NCBI GenBank assembly: GCA_963811905.1
Contig: CAWETK010000007.1
Location: 113,105 to 177,104, forward strand
Direction of reading: 5' to 3'
DNA length: 64,000 bases
From: DATFVA01 sp963811905
GTDB taxonomy: Bacteria > Bacteroidota > Ignavibacteria > Ignavibacteriales > Ignavibacteriaceae
A program made the translations under genes and the position numbers. Shown one piece after another: positions 9,114 to 17,724 of this stretch; the first letter of the stretch is position 1; each line of letters starts with the position of its first letter. Below the pieces are notes generated by a model that saw only the letters and a list, made by a program, of their open reading frames with translations, was not told the origin of the DNA and did not search any database.

Positions 9114-10376
9114 TCACATTTCCGTATATTTTTTGAATAATACAGATGTGTTATGACCGCCGAAACCGAAGGCATTGCTTAATGCGATGTTTACTTCTCT
9201 GTCCTGGGGTTTATTAAACGTATAATTAAGATCACATTCAGGATCAGGATTCTCGAAATTTATTGTAGGAGGGATCCTATTGTTTTGAATTGCAAGGATC
9301 GATGCTATAGCCTCAACCGCTCCGGCGGCTCCCAGGAGGTGACCAGTCATACTTTTAGTTGAAGACAGGTTAATCTGCCTTGCATAATCACCAAAGACTT
9401 TTTTAATGGCTCTTGTTTCACCGATATCCCCCAACATAGTAGAAGTACCATGCATATTTATATAATCGATATCCCCGGGAGCTATTCCTGCTTGTTTAAT
9501 TGCCATCTCCATAGCAAGCACAGCTCCTAAACCATCCGGATGAGGAGCAGTAATATGATATGCATCTGCAGAAAGTCCCATACCAATGACTTCTGCATAA
9601 ATTTTAGCGCCCCTTTTTCTTGCATGTTCCAGTTCCTCAAGAACAAGACTTCCGCCTCCTTCTCCCATTACAAAACCATCCCTTGTGGCATCAAATGGCC
9701 GGCTTGCAGTTTCAGGAGAATCATTTCTCGTAGATAATGCCTTTGAAGAATTAAATCCGGCAATACCGACTTCATTTATTGCAGCTTCGCTTCCTCCTGT
9801 CACGAACATATCGGCAATGTCCTGTTTTATCAGCAGATAAGCATCTATCATATTATTATTGGCAGTTGCGCAGGCTGAAACTATACAATAGTTTGGTCCC
9901 CGAAAGCCGTAGTGGATAGAGATATAGCCTGCGGCAATATCAGGAATGAGCATAGGAATAAAAAAAGGTGATACCCTTTTAGGGCCTTCATTATGATTTA
10001 TTATGGATTGCTGATAAAAAGTTTCTATCCCGCCTATTCCGCTTCCATATATGACACCTATTCTTGTTTTTTCTTCTTCGGATAACTCTTCCGGTTTAAT
10101 ATTTCCGTCCCCGATTGCCTGACCGGCAGAAGCCAGAGCGTATTGTGCATATTTATCGAGGCGGCGGGCTGTTTTTTTGTCCATATAATTTAAAGGGTCA
10201 AAACCTTTCAATTCACAGGCAAATTTGGTATCAACGCGGGAGGTATCAAATCCCTTTATCATTGCTGATCCGCTTTTCCCTTTCATCATATTTTCCCAGA
10301 ATTCTGAGGGAGAGAGACCTATTGGGGTTAAGGCGCCTATACCGGTAACGACAACTCTTCTTTTAGTATCTGCCAT
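9114..10376 (-). CDS. fabF: Beta-ketoacyl-ACP synthase II
   Basis: A 420-residue thiolase-fold condensing enzyme of fatty acid elongation, joining malonyl-ACP to an acyl-ACP. The Cys-His-His catalytic triad is present: Cys169 in V-S-A-C-A-T-A, His309 in N-M-H-G-T-S-T and His346 in T-G-H-L-L-G-A-A-G. The length is normal for FabF. No acpP or fabG lies beside it here, so it appears as a single gene. The following minus-strand frame is unrelated. Identity is clear; distinguishing FabF from the closely similar FabB rests on length and the overall fit. Confidence 0.94.
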   Translation of the reverse strand: MADTKRRVVVTGIGALTPIGLSPSEFWENMMKGKSGSAMIKGFDTSRVDTKFACELKGFDPLNYMDKKTARRLDKYAQYALASAGQAIGDGNIKPEELSEEEKTRIGVIYGSGIGGIETFYQQSIINHNEGPKRVSPFFIPMLIPDIAAGYISIHYGFRGPNYCIVSACATANNNMIDAYLLIKQDIADMFVTGGSEAAINEVGIAGFNSSKALSTRNDSPETASRPFDATRDGFVMGEGGGSLVLEELEHARKRGAKIYAEVIGMGLSADAYHITAPHPDGLGAVLAMEMAIKQAGIAPGDIDYINMHGTSTMLGDIGETRAIKKVFGDYARQINLSSTKSMTGHLLGAAGAVEAIASILAIQNNRIPPTINFENPDPECDLNYTFNKPQDREVNIALSNAFGFGGHNTSVLFKKYTEM

Positions 10377-10460
10377 TCTAAATTCCTGTTTTTATTGGTG
10401 TATCCTAAAATTAGAAAAATAAGTTACAAAGATAAAAACTTTTACAGAGAAACCCTTTGT

Positions 10461-10946
10461 TTATTGGCCGGAAAATGACTCCTCACTTAACCGGAAAACG
10501 ATCCAGTCTTCCATCGGTTTTGCACCGAGGCTCTTATAAAAATCGATTGCCGGCTTGTTCCAGTTGAGCACTACCCACTCAACTCTTCCGCAGTTTTTAA
10601 TTTTGGCGAGTTCAACCAGGTAATTAAGAAGGGCTTTTCCTATTCCTTTTTTTCTGAAGGAAGGACGGACATAAAGGTCTTCGAGATAGATTCCGGGTTT
10701 ACCCTTAAATGTGGAAAAATTGTAGAAAAATAAGGCCTGACCTGCAAGTGCACCCTCATACTCTGCAAATACCACATAGGCGAGTTTATTTTTTCCAAAA
10801 AGGTTTTCTTTTAATAGATTTTCATTTGCAGTCACCGAGTAACTTAGTTTCTCATATTCAGCAAGTTCACGGATTAAAGTAAGAATATCAGGAATATCAG
10901 ATTCAGATGTCTCCCTGATTACCAGCTTCTCATTAATTTTCTTCAC
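10461..10946 (-). CDS. GNAT family N-acetyltransferase
   Basis: About 161 residues with the acetyl-CoA binding motif A of the GNAT fold, V-R-P-S-F-R-K-K-G-I-G-K-A-L-L, and a C-terminal N-x-x-A-x-x-F-Y-x-x-L-G-A motif. I chose the GTG start at 10946 (V-K-K-I-N-E-K), which follows a GGGAG site by 5 bases. The open frame runs further upstream but there it is only the shadow of the PAP2 gene. The start lies inside the last 14 bases of that gene, so translation is probably coupled. It resembles diamine/spermidine-type acetyltransferases in general look, but the substrate is unknown. Confidence 0.85.
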   Translation of the reverse strand: MKKINEKLVIRETSESDIPDILTLIRELAEYEKLSYSVTANENLLKENLFGKNKLAYVVFAEYEGALAGQALFFYNFSTFKGKPGIYLEDLYVRPSFRKKGIGKALLNYLVELAKIKNCGRVEWVVLNWNKPAIDFYKSLGAKPMEDWIVFRLSEESFSGQ

Positions 10947-11526
10947 TTTTACTCCCGGTTTTATTATGAATTTTATCTTCACGAGGCCGTTTAATAATAC
11001 GCAGCGCGATTTCAGCAAACAAATACCCAAAGAAAATTCCAAGCAATGCACCTCCAACGATATCCGATGGATAATGCAGACCCAGATATACTCTTGAAAT
11101 GGCGATTAGAGATGCGGTTATAAATAAAATCCATTTCAGCTTTGGAAATAATCTGTAATAAAAAACAGCCACTGCAAAATTATTTAGGGCATGATTTGAT
11201 GGAAAAGAGTAAGAACCGGTACAGCCCAATGGGGTAAGAACGTCCGATAATGCATTGCACGGTCGAAGCCTATGGATAAATTCTTTCAACAAATGTGCAC
11301 CTGTCTGATCAGTTACAATAATTAATAATATGACTCCAACAGCGGCTATCTTACCTTTAGTACCCCCTTTAAAGAAACTAATCCCGAGGAGGATTATATA
11401 AGCGATATACCAGTTATTGACGTTTGTGATAAGCGAAAAAAACCTATCGAGGAAGCCTGCTGATAATGTATGATTAACAAAATAAAAGACAGAAAGATCA
11501 ACTGAATAAAAGAAGCCAGCCATCAC
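10933..11526 (-). CDS. PAP2 family phosphatase, small integral membrane form
   Basis: The 197-residue protein is nearly all membrane segments and carries K81-x6-R88-P89, P-S-N-H at 109-112 and R145-x5-H151-x3-D155. The middle motif has Asn where most relatives have Gly; the nucleotide-binding His is kept. Small PAP2 proteins of this shape include undecaprenyl-diphosphate phosphatases of the BcrC kind, which recycle the cell-wall lipid carrier; that role is inference here. It overlaps the GNAT gene downstream by 14 bases and is divergent from the histidine kinase gene. Confidence 0.87.
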   Translation of the reverse strand: MMAGFFYSVDLSVFYFVNHTLSAGFLDRFFSLITNVNNWYIAYIILLGISFFKGGTKGKIAAVGVILLIIVTDQTGAHLLKEFIHRLRPCNALSDVLTPLGCTGSYSFPSNHALNNFAVAVFYYRLFPKLKWILFITASLIAISRVYLGLHYPSDIVGGALLGIFFGYLFAEIALRIIKRPREDKIHNKTGSKSEEN

Positions 11527-11659
11527 TATATTGCCCTACAAAATTAAATATATCCCTAAATATATCAATTATGATGAAATTAGCAGAAAAAGATATCAAA
11601 ATGATTTATTCATAGTTGAATTTTTATTAGATTTGGTTCGAATATTATGGTAAGGGCAC

Positions 11660-14314
11660 ATGCCAATCAGTAATGATTCCCGATTTGCCGATTTATTTAA
11701 TCGGTCAAAAATAGTTTTATCGCATGAACGTGAAGAGCAACTTAAGAAAGAATCTAAAGAACAGTTAATAGTTCCGCTTAAAATTCTTGCCTTCCTTATA
11801 GCTATCTCAGGTTTGTTTGCAATGATATTTGAGGTCAGGCACTTTTCTGACCTTTCTTATGAGGTATATTTCACCAGACTTTCCGCTACTCTTATAGCTT
11901 TTGTTATTTTGTCGATATTGGGTACTAAATGGGGAAAGAATAACCCTATTGTACTAGTGCATATCCTACTCCTCGTAATAATTCTTTCATCAGGGTATAT
12001 GATATACCTGATGCCTTCTACTCTTGTTGTAAATTCTCAGATTGTGGCCCTGATGATTTTTACTTCAGCACTCTTTTTAAGCTGGGATGTTAAAAACCAG
12101 ATTATTGTTGCAATATATTATAATCTCGTTTTTGCTACAGCAATTCTGATGAATAACTCGAAAATCTATTTCCTGCCGAATATGTTCGAGTCGGTGCTTT
12201 TTGTCTTATTCCTCAGCATTGTATCAGTAGTCGGCAGTGCTGTCAATTTCAGGCTCAGAATGGAACTGGCGGACAGATCCTACAGAACTTCTCTTTCCGA
12301 AAAAAAATACCGTTCGATCTTTGATAATTCACTTGAAGGAATGTTCCAATCGAGTTATGACGGCAAATTCATAACAGTAAACAAAAGCTTTGCCAGGATG
12401 CTCGGCTACGAAAGTCCTAAAGAACTGATGCAGCTTAGTCTGCTCAGCGATATCTATAAGGATTCGAAGGAAAGATTAAAGCTTATTGAGATTCTTAAAG
12501 AAAGGGGAGAGGTAAAAAATTACACAGTTACCCTCCTGAAGAAAGACGGCGCTGAAATTATCGTGCGGTTAAACGACCGGATAGTAGAAAGTGATATAAC
12601 TGGTGATATTCAGTTTGAAGGCAGCATTCAGGATATAACAAAGGAATTTGAGGAAGAAAATAAGCGAAAAAAGGCCGAATTGAATCTGCGTGATGAAAAG
12701 AAAAGGGCAGATAAACTGGCTGACGAAGCGCAAAAGCTTAATATTATTAAAAGTCAGTTTCTTGCAAATATGAGTCATGAAATCCGGACACCGATGAATG
12801 GAATAATTGGTTATCTGACATTGATTGAGAAAGACGTATACGATTCAAAAGAGGAGATGAAGCAATTTGCGCTGGGTGCTAAACAGTCAGCGGAATCTCT
12901 GCTTGAAATTATAAATGACATTCTTGATTTATCAAAAATAGAATCAGGGAAGGTAAAACTCGAAGAAAAAGAAATCGATTTAAACAAAATAATTGATGAA
13001 TCTGCTGCGATTCTCCTTGCCCGTGCCGAAGAAAAAGGGTTATCGATCAAAAAAATAATATCCAGAGGAACTCCTCTGAACCTAATCGGTGACAACACGA
13101 GGCTGAGACAGATATTTGTCAATCTCATCAGTAATTCTATCAAATTTACCTCCAGGGGTGCGATAGAAGTTTCTGTTTATTTAAAGGAGAGGGAACAGGA
13201 TAAAGTTGTTCTGAACATTGCTGTAAAAGACAGCGGCGTAGGTATTCCTAAAGAAAAGATTAATGATCTATTTAAACCTTTCTCGCAAGTAGATACTTCT
13301 GCTACGAGAAATTTCGGCGGTACAGGGCTTGGGCTTGTAATCTGCAAGGAATTTGTAAATATGATGGGAGGGGAAATAGGTGTTGAGAGCAAAAAAGGAG
13401 AAGGCAGCACTTTTTTCTTTTCAATTAAACTAAGAACACAGAAAGAACAGAAACTATACCGTGAGAATGAGCTGGAAAAGATATACGAATTTCAGGGGAT
13501 CAGGAACGTCAAACCAGTTAATTTGAGGGCTTTAAATCATATCAGAAAAAAATACAGAATTCTCCTTGCGGAAGACAATGTTGTGAATCAAAAGATTGCG
13601 ATGAAAATATTAAATGATTACGGATTTAATGCACACGCTGTATCAAACGGATTTGAAGCTATAGCTGAAGCCGAAAAAGGGATTTATGATACTATCCTTA
13701 TGGATGTGCAAATGCCCGGTATGGATGGATTCTCGGCTACTCTGCAGATTAGAAAACTTGATGGTAATGCCGGGAAAGTCCCCATTATTGCGCTTACGGC
13801 ACATGCTATGCAGGGAGATAAAGAAAGGTGTTTTGCATCGGGGATGAATGAATATGTAACCAAACCAATATCCGGGGATGAACTAATATTGAAAATAGAC
13901 AGACTACTAAAAATTGAAGATTCTATGCAGGAAGAAATGTCAATGACTGAAGCTAAACCGGAAGATACACAGGAACTATTCGATTTTAATCATCTCGATA
14001 AAATGAGTATGGGAAATAAAGAATTCCAGGAAGAGCTTATAATGACTTTTTTCGAGGATGTCATTATCAGGTACCGGAGGCTGGAGGAATGGGTTCAAAA
14101 CAAGAGTCTGGATAAAATTGTAAATGAAGCTCACACCATAAAAGGCGCGAGCTCATCAGTAGGTGCTGTTAAAATAGCTGAGGAAGCCCTTGCAATAGAA
14201 CTTTCAGGAAAGCACAATGATCTTGAAAATGTTCTGCAGCGATTACGAAATATGGAAAAACTTATCTCAGACACGAAGCAGATTGTTGATGTCTACCTGC
14301 TTAATCCATCTTAA
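11660..14314 (+). CDS. Hybrid sensor histidine kinase with PAS, receiver and Hpt domains
   Basis: Domain order in 884 residues: an N-terminal block of about six membrane helices (40-200), a PAS domain (about 215-335), a coiled linker, HisKA with phospho-acceptor His373 in A-N-M-S-H-E-I-R-T-P, an HATPase domain (N-box L-I-S-N-S-I-K-F-T, G-boxes D-S-G-V-G-I-P and G-G-T-G-L-G-L), a receiver with Asp682 in L-M-D-V-Q-M-P-G, and a C-terminal Hpt with His825 in A-H-T-I-K-G-A. This is a complete phosphorelay in one protein, ready to pass phosphate to an unlinked regulator. The signal is unknown. The last 14 bases overlap the end of the convergent aminotransferase gene. Confidence 0.95.
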   Translation: MPISNDSRFADLFNRSKIVLSHEREEQLKKESKEQLIVPLKILAFLIAISGLFAMIFEVRHFSDLSYEVYFTRLSATLIAFVILSILGTKWGKNNPIVLVHILLLVIILSSGYMIYLMPSTLVVNSQIVALMIFTSALFLSWDVKNQIIVAIYYNLVFATAILMNNSKIYFLPNMFESVLFVLFLSIVSVVGSAVNFRLRMELADRSYRTSLSEKKYRSIFDNSLEGMFQSSYDGKFITVNKSFARMLGYESPKELMQLSLLSDIYKDSKERLKLIEILKERGEVKNYTVTLLKKDGAEIIVRLNDRIVESDITGDIQFEGSIQDITKEFEEENKRKKAELNLRDEKKRADKLADEAQKLNIIKSQFLANMSHEIRTPMNGIIGYLTLIEKDVYDSKEEMKQFALGAKQSAESLLEIINDILDLSKIESGKVKLEEKEIDLNKIIDESAAILLARAEEKGLSIKKIISRGTPLNLIGDNTRLRQIFVNLISNSIKFTSRGAIEVSVYLKEREQDKVVLNIAVKDSGVGIPKEKINDLFKPFSQVDTSATRNFGGTGLGLVICKEFVNMMGGEIGVESKKGEGSTFFFSIKLRTQKEQKLYRENELEKIYEFQGIRNVKPVNLRALNHIRKKYRILLAEDNVVNQKIAMKILNDYGFNAHAVSNGFEAIAEAEKGIYDTILMDVQMPGMDGFSATLQIRKLDGNAGKVPIIALTAHAMQGDKERCFASGMNEYVTKPISGDELILKIDRLLKIEDSMQEEMSMTEAKPEDTQELFDFNHLDKMSMGNKEFQEELIMTFFEDVIIRYRRLEEWVQNKSLDKIVNEAHTIKGASSSVGAVKIAEEALAIELSGKHNDLENVLQRLRNMEKLISDTKQIVDVYLLNPS

Positions 14315-15503
14315 GTACTTCATCGACATTTTCAATAACCCAGTCAATATCTTCTTTAGTAATTACAAGAGGGGGAGCAAAACGTATGACATCGTCATGA
14401 GTTTCTTTACATAGGATTCCTCGTTCCATCAATGCTTCACAGAAACGCCTTGCGCCTCCGGCTTCAGGAAAGAGCTCCACTCCAATAAACAATCCTTTTC
14501 CTCTTACTTCTTTAACATGTTTTGAAGAAATATTCTTCAGTTTGCTTCTGAAATATTCTCCAAGTTTGAAAGAATTTTCGATCAAATTTTCCTCAACTAA
14601 AACTTTAAGACTTTCTCTTGCCACAGCAGCAGCCAGCGGATTCCCGCCAAAGGTTGACCCATGGTCTCCAGGATTAAAGACTCCCAGCACTTCCCTGCTT
14701 GAAAGCACTGCAGAGACAGGGTAGCATCCTCCGGAAAGAGCTTTACCAATAATTACTGCATCAGGTTTAATGTTTTCGTATTCAAAAGCAAAAAGTTTTC
14801 CGCTTCTACCGAGTCCGCATTGTATTTCATCAGCAATGAATAAGACATTATTCTTTTTACAAATTTCATAAGCCTTTTTAAGATAACCTTCAGGAGGTAC
14901 TACTACACCTCCTTCACCCTGTATCGGTTCAACAATAAAGGCTGCGGTATCAGGTGTAATTGCCTTTTCAAGCTGTTCCGTACTGCCGTAATCAATCAAT
15001 TTAAATCCCGGAGTAAAAGGACCAAATCCTTCTTTATACTGATCAGTTGATGAAAAACTAATAATTGAAATCGTTCTGCCGCCGAAGTTATTGTTGCATG
15101 TGATTATCTCTGCCGAATTTTCCTTTATTTTCTTAACAGTGTATCCCCATTTCCTTGCTGCTTTTAATGCTGTTTCAACGGCTTCAGCTCCCGAGTTCAT
15201 TGGGAGTATCATCTCATAGCCAGTCATTTCACTGAGTTCTTTATACAGAAGCGGAAGCTGATCATTTCTGAAAGCACGTGAGGTTAATGTTACCTTATCA
15301 GCCTGCGATTTCAAAGCTTTTATTATTCTTGGATGACAATGTCCCTGGTTAACTGCAGAATAGGCAGCCAGGCAGTCAAGATATTTCTTCCCGTCCACAT
15401 CGTAAACCCACACGCCCTCCGCTTTTTCTATTACTACATCAAGGGGGTGATAATTATGAGCTCCGTATTTTTCTTCCAGAGCGATATATTCTTTGGTATT
15501 CAT
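14301..15503 (-). CDS. rocD: Ornithine--oxo-acid aminotransferase
   Basis: A 400-residue class III PLP-dependent aminotransferase. Lys254 in I-I-G-K-A-L-S-G-G binds the cofactor; the cofactor pocket is seen in M-N-S-G-A-E-A-V-E-T (102-111) and F-I-A-D-E-I-Q-C-G-L-G-R (222-233). The N-terminal Y-G-A-H-N-Y-H-P-L-D-V-V motif is characteristic of ornithine aminotransferases, which make glutamate semialdehyde from ornithine for proline and arginine breakdown. Length is normal for the family. It is convergent with and overlaps the histidine kinase gene by 14 bases. Confidence 0.93.
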   Translation of the reverse strand: MNTKEYIALEEKYGAHNYHPLDVVIEKAEGVWVYDVDGKKYLDCLAAYSAVNQGHCHPRIIKALKSQADKVTLTSRAFRNDQLPLLYKELSEMTGYEMILPMNSGAEAVETALKAARKWGYTVKKIKENSAEIITCNNNFGGRTISIISFSSTDQYKEGFGPFTPGFKLIDYGSTEQLEKAITPDTAAFIVEPIQGEGGVVVPPEGYLKKAYEICKKNNVLFIADEIQCGLGRSGKLFAFEYENIKPDAVIIGKALSGGCYPVSAVLSSREVLGVFNPGDHGSTFGGNPLAAAVARESLKVLVEENLIENSFKLGEYFRSKLKNISSKHVKEVRGKGLFIGVELFPEAGGARRFCEALMERGILCKETHDDVIRFAPPLVITKEDIDWVIENVDEVLKMD

Positions 15504-15648
15504 AAAATTCCTTGTAAAAAATTGGGTTAAGAACGCTGCAAATTTATCAAAAAGCCCCCCTTCATCAAAATTACAAGGCAGTCATAGAAGTTTTGCGATA
15601 TTCAATTTGTTAGAGGAAAGAAGATTGATATTTATAAGGCTTTATAAG

Positions 15649-15714
15649 CGTATGTGGAGCGTATCTGGAGCGTATGTGAAACGTATGTGGAGCGTATGTG
15701 AGACGTATGTGAAA
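15649..15714 (+). repeat. Six-copy 11-bp tandem array, consensus CGTATGTGRAR
   Basis: Exactly six head-to-tail units of 11 bp begin at 15649, 15660, 15671, 15682, 15693 and 15704. All start CGTAT; the rest is GTGGAG, CTGGAG, GTGAAA or GTGAGA. A degenerate seventh unit follows. A related array of the same period and copy number lies at 48948-49013. Confidence 0.9.
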
Positions 15715-15750
15715 CGGGTTTGGAAGGTGTTAGAAGCGGGATAAAGAGTT

Positions 15751-15830
15751 AATGGAGGAATGGAGGAGGCATGGAGTGATGAGCAACCCGACTGACGTCG
15801 AGGCAGGCCACGGAGTGTATATTTCCCAGA
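15751..15830 (+). repeat. Dispersed intergenic repeat, copy 1
   Basis: This stretch, including ATGGAGTGATGAGC and the core ACCCGACTGACGTCGAGGC, recurs almost unchanged at about 44990-45065 and 45317-45392 inside the 327-bp duplication. The core is centred on the palindrome GACGTC. Confidence 0.85.
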
Positions 15831-15843
15831 GTTGTCATACAGG

Positions 15844-16195
15844 TGTCATTTGTAATTGGTCATTGGTCATTAGGAATTTACAAGTTTGCAGGCGGCGGTG
15901 GGGTAGAGGTGGGGGAAGGGGAAATTTGACGGGAAGTCTTCATGGTCATTCAGTGGTCAGCTGTCATTTGTAATTAGTCACTGGTCATTAGGAATTTACA
16001 GATTTGCAGGCAGCGGTGGGGGGAGAGGCTAGGGGGGATTTGAAAGTCATTCGTGGTGATTCAGTGGTCATACAGGTGTCATTTATAATAAGTTACTGGT
16101 CATTAGGAATTTACAGCTTCGCAGGCAGCGGTGGGGAGGGAGGCTGGGGGGGAATTTGAAGGGAAGTCATTCGTAGTCATTCAGTTGTCATTCAA
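15844..16195 (+). repeat. Three tandem copies of a ~118-bp repeat with G-rich segment
   Basis: Copies start at 15844, 15962 and 16077. Each has TGTCATTTGTAAT, GGTCATTAGGAATTTACA, GCAGGC(G/A)GCGGTGGGG, a G-rich stretch, then AAGTCATTC and CAGTGGTCA. They are about 85-90% alike. The third copy holds GGGGAGGGAGGCTGGGGGGG (16133-16152), which fits the G3+N1-7 quadruplex pattern. Confidence 0.88.
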
Positions 16196-16316
16196 TAGGG
16201 CGAATAACGGATGGTACATTTCCCGGATTCTTCACTGGGTAGTTTGTGTGCGAGATAAATCTCGCTTTGCAAATGGGTAAATCTTTTACTTATAGCCTTG
16301 CGGTGAAGGGTTCGTG

Positions 16317-16421
16317 TAATTCAAAATTCATTCTATAAAAAACAAGATCGGCTGTTTTCAGGTCAATTACCTTGTATCTCGGGCTGTCCTTGAGTAATTT
16401 TTATAGAATATTTTTGAATTA
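16317..16421. repeat. 105-bp inverted-repeat element (MITE-like or structured leader)
   Basis: The left arm 16317-16341 and right arm 16398-16421 are inverted copies: ten bases TAATTCAAAA pair perfectly at the outside and twelve bases ATTCTATAAAAA at the inside, with a 2-3 base bulge between. The 56-base centre is unrelated and GC-richer. No clear target duplication flanks it. It lies just upstream of the YjbQ gene and could also be a leader hairpin. Confidence 0.7.
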
Positions 16422-16440
16422 TTCTGATCACGCAGAAACT

Positions 16441-16872
16441 ATGGCTGTTGAAACCCGAAGAATAAGAGTTCATACTAACGGAAATGCCGACATAATAGAT
16501 ATTTCCGGAAACATCTCTATTGAAATTGAGAACTCGTCTATTGTTGAAGGAAATGCACTCATTTTTGTCGGCGGATCAACAGCCGGAATAACCACCATAG
16601 AGTTTGAGCCAGGCTTAAGGAAAGACTATCCTGAATTTTTCGAAAAGATAGTTCCATCCGGCAGAAGCTACAATCACGATGAAACATGGCATGATGGAAA
16701 CGGACATTCCCATATAAGAGCTTCTTTGCAGGGTGCATCGTTTACTGTTCCATTCGTTAATAAAAAAATGCTTTTAGGTACGTGGCAGCAGATTATCCTA
16801 ATAGATTTTGATAACCGACCACGCAGCCGAGAGATCATTGTTCAATTAATTGGCAGAAAAGAAAATGAATGA
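16441..16872 (+). CDS. YjbQ family protein (secondary thiamine-phosphate synthase)
   Basis: A 143-residue UPF0047/YjbQ protein. The family hallmark Y-N-H-D-E-T-W-x-D-G-N-G-H-S-H-I-R-A-S-L is present around residues 77-96, followed by G-T-W-Q-Q-I-I-L-I-D-F-D. The E. coli homologue can substitute weakly for thiamine-phosphate synthase; the normal role is unsettled. I chose ATG 16441 (M-A-V-E-T-R-R) because the alignment of the family starts here; the frame is open upstream but that part lies in the inverted-repeat element. Its end overlaps the next gene in the string ATGAATGA, so the two are coupled. Confidence 0.88.
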   Translation: MAVETRRIRVHTNGNADIIDISGNISIEIENSSIVEGNALIFVGGSTAGITTIEFEPGLRKDYPEFFEKIVPSGRSYNHDETWHDGNGHSHIRASLQGASFTVPFVNKKMLLGTWQQIILIDFDNRPRSREIIVQLIGRKENE

Positions 16873-17701
16873 AAAATTGGTACTACTATTCTTGTTTATC
16901 CTTCTTCCGGTTTCATTTATTCTCGGATGGGGCGCTGAAGGACATAAGCTTATAAGCAATAAAGCTATATCTATGCTACCTGAAGAGATGAAAGATTTTG
17001 TTAAGTGGCAGGATTATATAACAACTCATTCAGTCGATCCTGATCTTAGGAGAAACAGCGACAAATCAGAGGCACCTAAACACTTTATCGACATTGATTT
17101 TTATCCGGAATTTCTGGATGGTAAAATGATTGAGGACAAATCACAACTGATATCCGAATACGGAGATACTACAGTGACTAAAATGGGATTGCTTCCCTGG
17201 GCCACGCTGGAAACTTACAATAACCTGGTCAGCTCTTTAAAGGAGAAAAACCGGGATAAAGTATTAATCTATGCTGCAGACCTTGGACATTATGCAGCTG
17301 ACGGGCATCAACCTATGCATACAATGATGAATTATAACGGGCAGATGAGCGGTCAAAAGGGAATCCACTTCAGGTATGAATCGATTATGGTTGACTCAAA
17401 TCTCACCGAGATTAAAAATGATTTTAGTGCTGCAAAGACCGTATACATCAGCAACCCTCTAAGTTTCATATTTAATTACATAACTGATGCTAATTCGGTT
17501 TCAGATGTTATTTACGATGCAGATTTATACGCATTTAAATATGCAAAATCGAGGGAGGATGCTGAGTACTACAGGCTGTTATGGTATAAAACAAAATATA
17601 TAACCGAGATGCAGATAGATAATGCAGCCCGCGATTTTGCTTCTCTGCTTTATACAGCGTGGGTTGATGCAGGAAAGCCTGCCATCGATGATATAAATTA
17701 A
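16865..17701 (+). CDS. S1/P1 nuclease / zinc-dependent phospholipase C-like secreted protein
   Basis: A 278-residue protein with a signal peptide (residues 1-20) after which the mature chain starts W-G-A-E-G-H-K, as in S1/P1 nucleases where the N-terminal Trp binds zinc. Further metal-ligand candidates are F-I-D-I-D-F near residue 75, L-G-H-Y-A-A-D-G-H-Q-P-M-H-T near 140 and G-I-H-F-R-Y-E near 168. These enzymes use three zinc ions to cut single-stranded nucleic acids or phospholipids. I prefer ATG 16865 (M-N-E-K-L) over an in-frame TTG at 16850 because it gives a cleaner signal peptide and the usual stop-start overlap with yjbQ. Confidence 0.82.
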   Translation: MNEKLVLLFLFILLPVSFILGWGAEGHKLISNKAISMLPEEMKDFVKWQDYITTHSVDPDLRRNSDKSEAPKHFIDIDFYPEFLDGKMIEDKSQLISEYGDTTVTKMGLLPWATLETYNNLVSSLKEKNRDKVLIYAADLGHYAADGHQPMHTMMNYNGQMSGQKGIHFRYESIMVDSNLTEIKNDFSAAKTVYISNPLSFIFNYITDANSVSDVIYDADLYAFKYAKSREDAEYYRLLWYKTKYITEMQIDNAARDFASLLYTAWVDAGKPAIDDIN

Positions 17702-17724
17702 GCTAAAAAACATATCGGAATAGT

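Larger units (their letters stand above)
15504..16440. other. Gene-free repeat island
   Basis: This 937-base gap has no credible gene; short frames in it read straight through repeats. It contains a six-copy 11-bp array, one copy of a dispersed repeat, three 118-bp tandem repeats with G-runs, and a 105-bp inverted-repeat element, each listed separately. The plus strand is strikingly G-rich compared with the coding DNA on either side. Confidence 0.8.

Noticed and set aside
15649..15714. CRISPR array
   Set aside because: Units are 11 bp with no unique spacers and there are no cas genes.
15493..15973. Short plus-strand frames over the first repeat island
   Set aside because: They translate the 11-bp and 118-bp repeats into low-complexity peptides rich in Trp, Arg and Gly; no family match or start signal.
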